64,000 nt of DNA. Source: CAVSRC01 sp963732845. Lineage in GTDB: Bacteria; Pseudomonadota; Alphaproteobacteria; Rhizobiales; Kaistiaceae. Each line of letters starts with the position of its first letter. Positions within the stretch are counted from its first letter, which is position 1. The notes beneath the pieces are model-generated. The model ran no database searches. It saw only the letters and a program-made list of their open reading frames with translations, and had not been told where the DNA came from. Made by a program: the position numbers and the translations under genes. Of this stretch, positions 1 to 8,718 are shown piece by piece. The DNA is taken from NCBI GenBank assembly GCA_963732845.1, contig CAVTBE010000007.1:62001-126000 (forward strand), read 5' to 3'.

Positions 1-368
1 CCGCGCTCGCCGAGGGCGCGAAGAAGGTCTATTCGATCACCGACGCCGGCCGCACGCATCTCGCCGAGAACCGCGAAGTCGCCGACCTGGCGATTTCGGG
101 CATCGAGAAGTTCGGCAAGAAGATGTCCCAGGCGCGCGCCTGGTGGGAAGGCCAGCGGCGCGGCGAGGAGCCTGCCGCACCCGACCGCGACATCCCCGGC
201 GTCATTCCGGAAGTCAACGAGGCCCGCCGCGCGCTGAAGACGGCGATCGCCGAGAAGCTCGACGCACCGGAAGCCGAACAGCGCCGCATGGCCGAAGTGC
301 TCAACAAGGCCGCCGAAGACATCCGCACGCCGAAAGCCAAGCCCGCCGACGACATCGACCTCGGCTGA
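1..368 (+). CDS. PadR-family transcriptional regulator, C-terminal part (cut by window edge)
   Basis: Only the last ~120 codons are in the window, read in the frame that starts at base 3. The opening stretch, VYSITDAGRTHL, is the typical end of a PadR winged-helix DNA-binding domain (the wing strand followed by 'T-x-x-G'). It is followed by a helical, charged C-terminal region (about 90 residues) of the kind PadR proteins use to dimerise. The gene ends 212 bases before the MFS transporter on the same strand, so it could regulate that gene, but no direct evidence shows this. The family call rests on a short piece; a related winged-helix regulator is possible. Confidence 0.6.
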   Translation, partial: ALAEGAKKVYSITDAGRTHLAENREVADLAISGIEKFGKKMSQARAWWEGQRRGEEPAAPDRDIPGVIPEVNEARRALKTAIAEKLDAPEAEQRRMAEVLNKAAEDIRTPKAKPADDIDLG

Positions 369-486
369 CCCCTCACCTCTCCTCCAGGCCGGCTCCCCCC
401 GGGGCCGCCTCCCCGCGAGCCCGTCGCCTCTCCCCCCAGGCGGCGGGCTTTGCGTTTCCCGGCGCAAGATCGGGAGCCGGGCAGCC

Positions 487-527
487 ATGCACTTTCGGAA
501 TTGGCTGGACGCCCAATTCCGGTGCAT
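487..527. promoter_or_regulatory. Bulged inverted repeat upstream of the MFS gene
   Basis: The arms ATGCAC-ttt-CGGAATTGG (487-504) and CCAATTCCG-GTGCAT (513-527) are exact reverse complements apart from a three-base bulge (ttt). They are separated by an 8-base loop. The repeat lies 53 bases upstream of the GTG start of the fosmidomycin-resistance-type transporter, in a 212-base gap after a PadR-like regulator gene. It could be an operator or a structured 5' leader. It is not followed by a T-run, so it is not a standard terminator. Confidence 0.5.
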
Positions 528-580
528 AGTCCCGTCCCGCCGCGGTCCCGCGGCAGGACCCAATCCCCGGAGGAACAGCC

Positions 581-1816
581 GTGAACGCGCCGGTGCAGGG
601 CAGCGGAGTGAGCGATCGTGGTGTCGAGACCACCGCTTTTGCGGTGCTCGTCGGCCTCAGCGTTTCGCATCTCCTCAACGACACCATCCAGTCGCTGCTG
701 CCGGCGATCTATCCGCTGATCAAGCAGTCCTTCGCGCTCGATTACGGCCAGATCGGCCTCATCACCTTCACCTTCCAGCTCACCGCCTCGCTGCTCCAGC
801 CCTTCGTCGGCGTCTATACCGACCGCCACCCGCAGCCCTATTCGCTGCCCATCGGCATGGGCTTCAGCTTCTTCGGCCTGCTGCTCCTGTCGATCGCGCC
901 GACCTATGGCGTGATCCTGCTCGCCGCCGGGCTGGTCGGAACCGGCTCGTCGGTCTTCCACCCGGAATCCTCGCGGCTGGCCCGGCTCGCCTCCGGCGGC
1001 CGCCACGGCTTCGCCCAGTCGATCTTCCAGGTCGGCGGCAATGTCGGCGCCGCCATCGGCCCGCTGCTCGCCGCCGCGATCGTCGTCCCCCACGGCCGCG
1101 GCAGCATCGCCTGGTTCTCGATCCTGGCGATGATCGCCATCGCCGTCCTGTGGATGGTGAGCACCTGGTACCGGCAGAACCATTTCGACGCCGCCCGACG
1201 CCCGCACAAGCGCGCCCCGCCGGCGCGGCCCGACATCAGCCAGGCCCGCGTCGTCATCACGCTGGTCGTGCTGGTGGCGCTGGTGTTCTCCAAGTTCTTC
1301 TATCTGGAGAGCTTCCGCAGCTACTACCTTTTCTACCTGATCGACCGCTATCACCTGCCCGTGCCGGTAGGCCAGGTGCTGCTCTTCGTCTTCCTGTTCT
1401 CGTTTGCAGCGGGAACGTTGATCGGCGGGCCGCTCGGCGACCGCTTCGGCCGCAAATACGTCATCTGGGCCTCGATCCTCGGCATCCTGCCCTTCACGCT
1501 GGTGCTGCCGCACGTAAACCTGGTGTGGACGGTCATCCTCACCGTACCCATCGGCATCGGGCTCGCCTCGGCCTTCCCGGCGATCATCGTCTATGCGCAG
1601 GAGCTGGTGCCCGGCCGCACCGGCATGATCTCCGGCATGTTCTTCGGGCTCGCCTTCGGCCTGGCGGCGGTCGGCGCCGCCACGCTGGGCGAGCTAGCCG
1701 ATGCGACCTCGATCGAGTTCGTCTATCAGGTCTGCGCCTTCCTGCCGGCGATCGGGCTGATCACCGTCTTCCTGCCCAACATCGAGGGCGGATTGCGGAA
1801 GGCGAAGCGGGCCTAG
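581..1816 (+). CDS. MFS transporter, fosmidomycin-resistance (Fsr) type
   Basis: The 411-residue protein has 12 predicted membrane helices and is the length usual for Fsr-type major facilitator pumps (about 400). The family signature FHPESSRLARLASGGR is at residues 126-141, followed by a conserved FQVGGNVG stretch, and a second-half loop reads GDRFGRKYV. The start is GTG at 581, chosen because GGAGG lies eight bases upstream. The likely role is proton-driven export of a small amphiphile; fosmidomycin itself is only the namesake substrate. The stop codon overlaps that of the convergent SDR gene by a few bases. An inverted repeat lies just upstream. Confidence 0.8.
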   Translation: MNAPVQGSGVSDRGVETTAFAVLVGLSVSHLLNDTIQSLLPAIYPLIKQSFALDYGQIGLITFTFQLTASLLQPFVGVYTDRHPQPYSLPIGMGFSFFGLLLLSIAPTYGVILLAAGLVGTGSSVFHPESSRLARLASGGRHGFAQSIFQVGGNVGAAIGPLLAAAIVVPHGRGSIAWFSILAMIAIAVLWMVSTWYRQNHFDAARRPHKRAPPARPDISQARVVITLVVLVALVFSKFFYLESFRSYYLFYLIDRYHLPVPVGQVLLFVFLFSFAAGTLIGGPLGDRFGRKYVIWASILGILPFTLVLPHVNLVWTVILTVPIGIGLASAFPAIIVYAQELVPGRTGMISGMFFGLAFGLAAVGAATLGELADATSIEFVYQVCAFLPAIGLITVFLPNIEGGLRKAKRA

Positions 1817-2661
1817 CCCTTCAGGAATTCCGCGAAGGCGCCCTTGTAGTCCGGGTGCCAGCGCGACAGCGGCGGGCGGTTCTCGGTGATGTCGCCGATG
1901 GCCCACGCCATGCGCTTGTTGTCGACCGGGCGGGTGACCTCGTTGTCCGGACAGATGATGTAGAAGTCGCCCTTCTCCATCGCCGCGATCAGCATGTCGA
2001 TGACCTGATCCGGCCACCAGGCGCCGTCCGGCTTCTCCTTCTGCTTGGCGGTCAGGCCGGTATGGGTCCAGCCCGGCACCAGCAGATGGGCGTTGACCTT
2101 GCAGTCGGGCGTGTTGCGCAGTGCGTGCTGCAGCCCCTCGCTGAACACCTTCACGCCCGCCTTGGAGACGTTGTAGGCGGTGTCGCCGGGCGGACAGGTG
2201 ATGCCCTGCTTGGAGCCGGTATTGACGATCGCCGCCGGCGTGCCCTGGGCGATCATCGCTGGCGCAAAGGTCTGCACGCCGTTGATGACGCCCCAGAGAT
2301 TCGTGCCGAGCACCGCCTGCCAGCCCGCGTAGTTCTCGAAGGGCCCGCCCCCGCCACCGCGGCCGGCATTGTTCATCAGCACATCGACCGCACCGAAGGC
2401 AGCGTAAGCGCGCTCCTTCAGCGCCTCCACGGCCTCCCTGCTGCTGACGTCGGTGGGCACCGTCAGCACCTCACCCTTGCCGTCGGGCGCAGCCGCTGCG
2501 ATCTCCCTGGCCGCCGTGTCGAGCTGGGCCTGGTCGAGATCGGCGATGGCGACCCTCATGCCGAAGGAGGCGAAGCGCTTGGCGGCGGCCAGGCCGATAC
2601 CGTTGGCGCCACCGGTAACCACGGCGCTGCGGCCGGGCGCGAGAGTGGGATGAGCGGGCAT
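1813..2661 (-). CDS. SDR-family NAD(P)-dependent oxidoreductase
   Basis: The 282-residue protein is a classical short-chain dehydrogenase: nucleotide-binding TGGANGIG near the N-terminus, NNAG mid-protein, and the catalytic Tyr-x-x-x-Lys in YNVSKAG. The start is placed at the ATG at 2661 because GAGGAG lies seven bases upstream; a longer frame exists but has no ribosome site. The C-terminal third is longer than in minimal 250-residue SDRs and ends in GAFAEFLKG. The substrate cannot be read from the sequence. Its 3' end overlaps the convergent MFS gene by four bases (CTAG region), leaving no room for a terminator between them. Confidence 0.8.
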   Translation of the reverse strand: MPAHPTLAPGRSAVVTGGANGIGLAAAKRFASFGMRVAIADLDQAQLDTAAREIAAAAPDGKGEVLTVPTDVSSREAVEALKERAYAAFGAVDVLMNNAGRGGGGGPFENYAGWQAVLGTNLWGVINGVQTFAPAMIAQGTPAAIVNTGSKQGITCPPGDTAYNVSKAGVKVFSEGLQHALRNTPDCKVNAHLLVPGWTHTGLTAKQKEKPDGAWWPDQVIDMLIAAMEKGDFYIICPDNEVTRPVDNKRMAWAIGDITENRPPLSRWHPDYKGAFAEFLKG

Positions 2662-3506
2662 GAACAAACTCCTCGAATGCACGGATCAGATTCGCAGTTT
2701 ACGCCTGCCGGATGGTCATGTTCACCCCTTGCCTTGCAATCTGCACACGCGTCACCCCGGGCCTCAGGCAGCGGCACCCAGTAGTCGCGGGCGCCAGTGA
2801 TAGAGCCGAAGCGTTGGCGATTACTGGGTCCTCGCTTTCGCGAGGACGACAAGGGTCTTCGTTTCCCGGACGCGATGCAGCGTGGAACGCTGCTTCGCAG
2901 ATCCGGGGCCTAGCCAGCGCGTAGGTCCCGGGTCTGCAGCGCGGCACTTGTCCAATCCCGGTCGCTTCGCTCCTCGCCTCTTGGCGTGCCGCGCCGCGCC
3001 CGGGACACAATCTCCCGTTCTCGCGAGCGATTGGCTCCGAGTTTTGACCTTTCAAAGAACGCACCCCTCGTGACGAGGGGGTGGCGGGCGCCCGGCGAAT
3101 GCCGTGCGGTTACTCCGCAAGAATTGGGGGCGCTCGCCGAGCGCCCGCCGCGGCGATTTTCTTCTGTCTCCCAGCGAGCGCTGCACCCCGCATTCCTCGA
3201 TCCCTGTCGCGCCGCTTTTCTCGATCCCGGTCGGGCTTTCGCCCTCCTCGGTCTCTTGCGGCGCTCCACGGTCTCTTGGCCCGGGGCTTAGGCCTTGCGG
3301 CGGCCGGTCGTAGTGCCGACGGTCCCGCCGGGAACGCCCCGATGCCGAGAGGTCAGAATCCTCTCGGGAGCGGGGGCACCGCTCCGCTCCCCCCATGAAG
3401 TTCCGGTCGACACGGGACCCCTTTCGGGAGCGGACAAACGCATCATCTCATGGTTTTCGGAAGCGGGAATAAACTCGCCGTCTAATCCCCGCCTTCTTCG
3501 CCGGCC
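2662..3506. other. 845-base non-coding, palindrome-rich interval
   Basis: No convincing gene lies between the SDR start and the end of the RND pump gene. Short open frames here have no ribosome site, no recognisable domain and Arg/Pro/Ser-rich composition typical of G+C-rich noise. Instead the interval holds a mosaic of palindromes (listed separately at 2828-3006), further hairpins at 3064-3080 (CCCCTCG/CGAGGGG), 3128-3146 (GGGCGCTC/GAGCGCCC) and 3345-3367 (CCGAGAGG/CCTCTCGG), and imperfect direct repeats built on CTCGATCCC/CTCGGTCTC at about 3198-3280. The SDR promoter must lie at its left end and the RND transcript must end within it. Confidence 0.75.
2828..3006. repeat. Mosaic of three REP-like palindromic elements
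   Basis: Three palindromes are stacked. (1) 2828-2847: GTCCTCGC-tttc-GCGAGGAC. (2) 2865-2907: outer arms CCCGGA/TCCGGG enclosing GCAGCGT-gga-ACGCTGC. (3) 2925-3006: outer arms GTCCCGGG/CCCGGGAC and inner arms GCGCGGCAC (2939-2947)/GTGCCGCGC (2986-2994), with a 38-base interior. The wording 'cccgggtctgc...gcccgggac' resembles dispersed extragenic palindromes I know from Bradyrhizobium-type genomes. That resemblance is from memory; copy number in this genome cannot be judged from one window. Confidence 0.65.
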
Positions 3507-6500
3507 TCAGGCTTCAGGCTGCGTGCGCTTCGGTCGCCAGCCGCGCCGGATCAGCACGAAGAACACCGGCACGAAGAAGACGCCGATGAACGTCGAGGCG
3601 AGCATGCCGCCGAGCACGCCGAAGCCGATGGCATTCTGCGCGCCTGAGCCGGCGCCAGTGGCAATCGCCAGCGGCAGCACGCCCAGCATGAAGGCCAGAG
3701 AGGTCATGACGATCGGCCGGATACGGATGCGCGCCGCCTCCAGGATCGCCTCCAGGATGGTCCTGCCCTGCGCCTCCAAATCACGCGCGAATTCCACGAT
3801 CAGAATGGCGTTCTTGGAGGCCAGGCCGATGGTGGTGAGCAGGCCAACTTTGAAATAGACGTCGTTGGACTGGCCGAAGAAATGCGCCGAGAGCAGCGCG
3901 CCCAGCATGCCGATCGGCACGACGAGAATGACGGACAGCGGGATCGACCAGCTCTCATAGAGCGCGGCAAGGCTGAGGAAGACGACCAGCACCGAGATGG
4001 CATAGAGCACGGTGGCCTGTGAGCCGGACAGGCGCTCCTGATAGGAAAGACCGGTCCACGAATCGGTATATCCGCCGTCAAGACCGGAAACCAATTGCTC
4101 CATCTTGTTCATGGCGACACCCGAGCTGACCCCGGACGCGCCAGCCCCCTGGACCTCGATCGCCGCGGTGCCGTTGAAACGGGCGAGCTGCTGCGGCCCC
4201 TGGGTCCACTCGGTCGTGGCGAAGGCGGCAAACGGCACCATTTCGCCGCTGGTATTGCGGGCGTACCACTTGTCGAGGTCCTGCGGCTGCATGCGGTAGA
4301 GCGCATCGCCCTCGACATAGACCGGCTTGATCTCGCCCTCGGAGATGAAGTCGTTGACCTTGGTGCCGCCGAAGGCTGTGCCGAGAATCGCATTGGCGGC
4401 GGCGAGATCGACGCCGAGCGCCCCCGCCTTCTGCTGGTCGATGACGATCTTCAACTGGCTTTCCGGCGTCGACGAGCTGGTCCGTGCACCGGTGATGACG
4501 CCGCTCTGATTGGCTTGCTTGGTGAGCTGGTCGACAGATGCGGTCAGCGCATCGCGACCCTTGCCGCCGGTATCCTCCAGATACATTGTGAAGCCGCTCG
4601 ACTGACCGAGGCCCTGGATGGCCGGCGGCGCCAGCGCGAAGATCTGGGCGTCGCGGATCTGGCTGAAATAGGCCGAAGCGCGCATCGCCACGGCGCTGGC
4701 CGAAAGCGACTTGTCCTTGCGCTCGCTGTAGTCCTTGAGGCGCACGAAGGCCATGGCAGCATTCTCGCCGCTGGCGCCGAAGCTGAAGCCGACGGTGGTG
4801 AACACGCTGGCGACCGCATCCTTTTCCTGGGTCAGAAAGTACTTTTCGACCAAGTCGACGACGGCCTGCGTGCGCGCGGCATTGGCGCCCGTGGGTAGAC
4901 TGACCTGCGTTATCAGCACGCCCTGGTCCTCCTCCGGAACGAAGGACGACGGCAGGTTGGTGTAGACCATGTAGGCGCCGGCGCAGATGGCGGCGAAGAC
5001 GACGAGCATGCGCAGCGGCCGGGCGATCAGGTAACTGGACGAGCCGACATAACCGCGGGTCACGCGACCGACGCCGCGATTGAACCAAGCGAACCAGGCG
5101 GCCAGGAGGCGATGGTGTTGTTCCGCGGCGACCGGCTTGAGGATGATGGCGCACAAGGCCGGCGTCAGGATGATCGCCACCAAAACGGAAAGGATCATGG
5201 CCGAGGCGATGGTGACGGAGAACTGGCGGTAGATGACGCCGACCGAGCCGCCGAAGAAGGCCATGGGAATGAACACGGCGGTCAGCACCAGGGCCACGCC
5301 GATGAGCGCGCCGGTGATCTGGCTCATCGATTTTTCCGTCGCCTCACGCGGCGAAAGGCCCTCCTCGGTCATGATGCGTTCGACGTTCTCGACCACGACG
5401 ATGGCGTCGTCGACGAGCAGGCCGATGGCCAGCACCATGGCGAACATGGTGAGCATGTTGATCGAGTATCCGAAGGCCGCGAGGATTCCGAAGGTGCCGA
5501 GCAGCACCACGGGGATAGCGATCATCGGGATCAGCGTGGCGCGGAAGTTCTGCAGGAAAAACAGCAGAACAAGGAAGACCAGCACGATCGCTTCGATCAA
5601 TGTCTCGACCACCTTTTCGATCGACTGCTCGACGAAGGGCGTGGTCTCGTAGGAATAGGCGACGCTGACGCCTTCCGGCAGCGTGCCGGCGAGGCTGTCC
5701 AGTTCGGCATGAACGGCAGTTGCCGTGGAGATGGCGTTGGCACCGCTGGCCAGCTGGACGCCGAAGCCGGCGGCCGGCTTGCCGTTATAGATCGAACTGG
5801 AGCCGTAGGACTCCATGCCGAGTTCGACTCGGGCAACGTCGCCGACGCGCACGGTCGAGCCGTCGCTGGCGATCTTCAGGGTGATTGCCTTGAACTGGTC
5901 GACCGTCGTCAGCAGGCTTTGCGCGGTGACGGTGGCGAGCAATTGCTGCCCCTTGACCGCCGGCGACGCACCGATCTTGCCCGCCGCGACCTGGACGTTC
6001 TGCGCCTCGACGGCCGAGATCACGTCGGCTGGCGTGAGCTGGTATTGCTCGAGCGCCGAAGGGTCGAGCCAGATGCGCATGGCATAGCTGGAGCCAAAGG
6101 ACTGGATGGACCCGACCCCGTCGATACGCTTGATGCGATCCTCGACACGGTTGGCCATGATGTCGCCAAGCTGCTGCGTCGTGTAGCGGCCGTCGTCGGA
6201 GACGATGTTGCCGATCATCAGAATGCCGGAGGGCGAGCGCGAAACGGTCACGCCGGCGCTCTGCACGGCGTCCGGAAGCTGACTTTCGACACGCGACAGC
6301 TTGTTCTGCACCTGCACCTGGGCGGTGTCGGGATCGGTGCTGTTGCCGAAGGTGAGCGTGATCGTGGCCGAACCGGTCGACGATGTCGACTCCATGTAGA
6401 GCAGCCCGTCGAGGCCGGTCATGGCGGACTCGATGGTCGTCGTCACCGAGTTCTCAACGGCCTCCGCGCTGGCGCCCGAATAGGTGGCGCCGATGCGGAT

Positions 6501-6668
6501 GGTCGTCGGTGCGATCTCCGGATATTGCGAGATCGACAGGGAATAGATGCCGAGCGCACCGCCGAGCATGGTGGCGATCGCCAGCACGGCAGCGAAGATC
6601 GGCCGGGCGATGAAGAAGCTCGCCAGCGACCGCCGCGAAGCGGCCGCGCCGGAGGTGATTTCGCTCAT
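3507..6668 (-). CDS. RND multidrug efflux pump, inner-membrane subunit (AcrB/MexB type)
   Basis: At 1053 residues this is full length for the hydrophobe/amphiphile efflux (HAE1) family. It has a short cytoplasmic N-terminus with FFIARPIFA, two large periplasmic loops and 12 expected membrane helices. The proton-relay aspartates of helix 4 are at residues 420-421 in GLLVDDAIVVVENVER. The matching relay lysine is in the C-terminal half, in ASKNAILIVEFARDLE. It works as a trimer with the adaptor encoded one base upstream and an outer-membrane TolC-like channel, which is not in this window. Gap to the adaptor gene is one base, so the two are one operon. Confidence 0.92.
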   Translation of the reverse strand: MSEITSGAAASRRSLASFFIARPIFAAVLAIATMLGGALGIYSLSISQYPEIAPTTIRIGATYSGASAEAVENSVTTTIESAMTGLDGLLYMESTSSTGSATITLTFGNSTDPDTAQVQVQNKLSRVESQLPDAVQSAGVTVSRSPSGILMIGNIVSDDGRYTTQQLGDIMANRVEDRIKRIDGVGSIQSFGSSYAMRIWLDPSALEQYQLTPADVISAVEAQNVQVAAGKIGASPAVKGQQLLATVTAQSLLTTVDQFKAITLKIASDGSTVRVGDVARVELGMESYGSSSIYNGKPAAGFGVQLASGANAISTATAVHAELDSLAGTLPEGVSVAYSYETTPFVEQSIEKVVETLIEAIVLVFLVLLFFLQNFRATLIPMIAIPVVLLGTFGILAAFGYSINMLTMFAMVLAIGLLVDDAIVVVENVERIMTEEGLSPREATEKSMSQITGALIGVALVLTAVFIPMAFFGGSVGVIYRQFSVTIASAMILSVLVAIILTPALCAIILKPVAAEQHHRLLAAWFAWFNRGVGRVTRGYVGSSSYLIARPLRMLVVFAAICAGAYMVYTNLPSSFVPEEDQGVLITQVSLPTGANAARTQAVVDLVEKYFLTQEKDAVASVFTTVGFSFGASGENAAMAFVRLKDYSERKDKSLSASAVAMRASAYFSQIRDAQIFALAPPAIQGLGQSSGFTMYLEDTGGKGRDALTASVDQLTKQANQSGVITGARTSSSTPESQLKIVIDQQKAGALGVDLAAANAILGTAFGGTKVNDFISEGEIKPVYVEGDALYRMQPQDLDKWYARNTSGEMVPFAAFATTEWTQGPQQLARFNGTAAIEVQGAGASGVSSGVAMNKMEQLVSGLDGGYTDSWTGLSYQERLSGSQATVLYAISVLVVFLSLAALYESWSIPLSVILVVPIGMLGALLSAHFFGQSNDVYFKVGLLTTIGLASKNAILIVEFARDLEAQGRTILEAILEAARIRIRPIVMTSLAFMLGVLPLAIATGAGSGAQNAIGFGVLGGMLASTFIGVFFVPVFFVLIRRGWRPKRTQPEA

Positions 6669-6669
6669 C

Positions 6670-7857
6670 TCAATTGCCCGCCGGCGCTTGCGCCGTGTCG
6701 TCGATGGTCTGGTGGATGACGCCGTCGGCGTCGATGGTGACCTCCAGCGGCTTCACTTCCGAGCCGGCATTCACCTTCTGCAAGCCGTCGACGATCACCT
6801 GATCGCCGTCCGCGATGCCGCCGGTCACGATCCAGGCATTGTCCCGGCTGCCGTTGGTGGTCAGCACGCGCGTTTCCGCCTTGCCGTCCTTGACGACCAG
6901 CGCCGTCGCCTCACCGGCAGCGTTGAAGGTGACGGCGCGCTGCGGCACCAGAAAGCCGTTGGGATCGGAGCCGAGATCGACGCTGGCGCGCACGAACATG
7001 CCGGGCAGCAGGATACGGTCCGGGTTGGCGAAGGTCGCACGCAGCGAGAATGTACCGGTAGATTCGCTGACCACCACGTCAGCCAGTGTCAGCTCGCCCG
7101 TTTCGGAGTAGGCGCTACCGTCCTCGAGGGTGAGTTGGACGGTCGGCGCTCCCCGCTCCGGCCCGCCTTTCAGGTTGCCGGCGTTGTGCTCAGCGCGGAT
7201 CTTGAGCAGGTTCGCGCTGGTGTCCACCAGATCGACATAGATGGGATCAAGCAGGCGCACGGTGGCGAGCGCCGTCGTCTGGGCCGCCGTTACCAGCGCC
7301 CCCTGTGTGACCGAGGATTCGCTGATCAAGCCCGAGATCGGCGCCTTCACCTTGGTGAAGTCCAGATTGATCTCGGCTGCCTGCAGGCTGGCGGCGGCGC
7401 TGGCCGCGTCGGCCTGGGCCTGCACCAGCGCGATGCGGGCATCCTCCAGGTCGCTCTGGGAGACATTGGCCCCAAGCTTCACATAGCGGTCGTATTTCGA
7501 CTGAGCGCTGGTGACCCCCGCCTGATCCTTCTCCAGCGTCGCGCGGGCGATATCGACCTGTGCTTTGTAGGAGGCGTCGTCGATCTCATAGAGCACGTCG
7601 CCGGCCTTGACCGTCGCACCGTCCTTGAAATCGATGGCCTTGACGATGCCGCCGACCTGCGGGCGGATCTCCACGACTTTGGAGGCGACCACCCGCCCCG
7701 CCAACTCGGTGATGAAGGGAACCGCCTGTGGGTGCAGGGTGACAACGCCGACCTCGATCGGCCCCGCCGGACCAGGCGGACCGGCCGGGGCTTGTGCAAG
7801 TGCGGGAGCGGCCAGCAGGAGGATGCCGAGAACGACGATCGTTGGTGTGTGGTGCAA
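6670..7857 (-). CDS. RND efflux periplasmic adaptor (membrane fusion protein)
   Basis: The 395-residue protein has an N-terminal signal peptide (about residues 1-22, ending ALAQA), a barrel-sandwich/lipoyl half reading RPQVGGIV, an alpha-hairpin rich in Ala, Gln and Lys, the second lipoyl half (FTKVKAPISGLISE), and a beta-barrel with LLPGMFVRASV. This is the AcrA/MexA order. It bridges the RND pump to the outer-membrane channel. The start is TTG at 7857, preceded by GAAGAG; no in-frame ATG precedes the signal sequence. No TetR-type regulator is adjacent, but an operator-like palindrome lies 36 bases upstream. Confidence 0.9.
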   Translation of the reverse strand: MHHTPTIVVLGILLLAAPALAQAPAGPPGPAGPIEVGVVTLHPQAVPFITELAGRVVASKVVEIRPQVGGIVKAIDFKDGATVKAGDVLYEIDDASYKAQVDIARATLEKDQAGVTSAQSKYDRYVKLGANVSQSDLEDARIALVQAQADAASAAASLQAAEINLDFTKVKAPISGLISESSVTQGALVTAAQTTALATVRLLDPIYVDLVDTSANLLKIRAEHNAGNLKGGPERGAPTVQLTLEDGSAYSETGELTLADVVVSESTGTFSLRATFANPDRILLPGMFVRASVDLGSDPNGFLVPQRAVTFNAAGEATALVVKDGKAETRVLTTNGSRDNAWIVTGGIADGDQVIVDGLQKVNAGSEVKPLEVTIDADGVIHQTIDDTAQAPAGN

Positions 7858-7892
7858 GGCAGTTGCTCTTCGTCAGAAACGGCAGGGCAAAT

Positions 7893-7910
7893 CTCGGTAA
7901 TTTTACCGAG
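7893..7910. promoter_or_regulatory. Operator-like palindrome upstream of the RND operon
   Basis: CTCGGTAATTTTACCGAG is a perfect palindrome: 8-base arms CTCGGTAA/TTACCGAG around TT. It lies 35 bases upstream of the TTG start of the efflux adaptor, and on the minus strand it contains TAAAAT, a possible -10 hexamer. A palindrome overlapping the promoter is how TetR- or MarR-type repressors usually silence RND operons. It lies in the 165-base gap before the DUF4336 gene's 3' end. Confidence 0.6.
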
Positions 7911-8022
7911 CTAGCAATAAGGGACGGTGAACGACCGCAGACAATTTGGCGGCAGAAAGGACAGGATTCCTGCCCTTCACGCAGTGGAGGTGCTGTCCCT
8001 ACGCAGCAATTTGCAGAGCGGC

Positions 8023-8718
8023 CTATGCCAGCCAGCCGAAAGCCTTGCGCACAAAGGTGGCGCCGTCGGCCGTGATCATGTCGCCATGGGCCATGATGAC
8101 GCGTTCGATCGGCCAGGCGAGGATGCGCTCCAGGCAGGCGCGCGCCTCAGTGCGGCGGAACAGGAAGCTCCAGCGCAGTTCGCGCGGCGCGCCGGGATGC
8201 GGCTGGACGATGCCGTCGAGCTGGGCGACGAGCTTCTTCCACCCCTTGAACCAGTCGGGCGCGAAGTTCTCGATGAGATCGGTGAAGATCGCCGTGCCGC
8301 TGGCGCGGTGGAAGAACACCACCTCGGTGAGCCACGGGCTGCCCTTGACCATGACCTGATCGATATCGGCCGCCCATTCCGCGTCGGGCCCATCGCCAAG
8401 GTCCGCATCGAAGGCGAGGTCCTTGCGCTTCTTGCGCAGCCCCGGCGAGGCATAGAGCTTCGCCTCGGGATAGGCCGCCTTCCATTCGCCGAGAAAGAGG
8501 TGGTGCAGCAGGTTGGGCGAGATCAGGAAGCGCACCGGCCCGAGATCGTCGACAGCGCCTTTCAGTTCGGGCGACAGCGCAATCGGCGACCACACGAACA
8601 GGCCGCCATCGGCGAGCCGCATCACCACCATGCGCGTCGGATAGGGAAAGCCGACGAAGGGCACCACCGGTCCCTCACCCACCCAGATGCCCGAGCCGAA
8701 TTCAGTGAGGAGCGTCAT
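8023..8718 (-). CDS. DUF4336 domain-containing protein
   Basis: The 231-residue protein starts at ATG 8718, which overlaps the stop codon of the upstream membrane-protein gene (ATGA), indicating translational coupling. It opens FGSGIWVGEGPVVPFVGFPY and carries SPNLLHHLFLGEWKAAYP and LYASPGLRKKR, which I recognise as the DUF4336 pattern. That family has a degenerate metallo-beta-lactamase-like fold. A late motif VIMAHGD could be a remnant of metal-binding histidines. The biochemical function of the family is unknown to me. It forms a two-gene unit with the membrane protein. Confidence 0.7.
   Translation of the reverse strand: MTLLTEFGSGIWVGEGPVVPFVGFPYPTRMVVMRLADGGLFVWSPIALSPELKGAVDDLGPVRFLISPNLLHHLFLGEWKAAYPEAKLYASPGLRKKRKDLAFDADLGDGPDAEWAADIDQVMVKGSPWLTEVVFFHRASGTAIFTDLIENFAPDWFKGWKKLVAQLDGIVQPHPGAPRELRWSFLFRRTEARACLERILAWPIERVIMAHGDMITADGATFVRKAFGWLA

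Noticed and set aside
29..1513. A 494-codon minus-strand frame over the PadR and MFS genes
   Set aside because: Low-complexity Arg/Glu/Asp/Gly-rich translation, no domain, and it lies opposite a clear membrane transporter.
487..2784. A 765-codon plus-strand frame spanning the MFS and SDR genes
   Set aside because: Arg/Pro-rich shadow frame out of phase with the real MFS gene.
2699..3396. Several short open frames in the 2.7-3.4 kb island
   Set aside because: They arise from translating palindromes; no ribosome sites or domains.
3341..3400. A tRNA-like hairpin (CCGAGAGG...CCTCTCGG)
   Set aside because: Only one arm is present; no acceptor stem, D-arm or GGTTCGAATCC T-loop.
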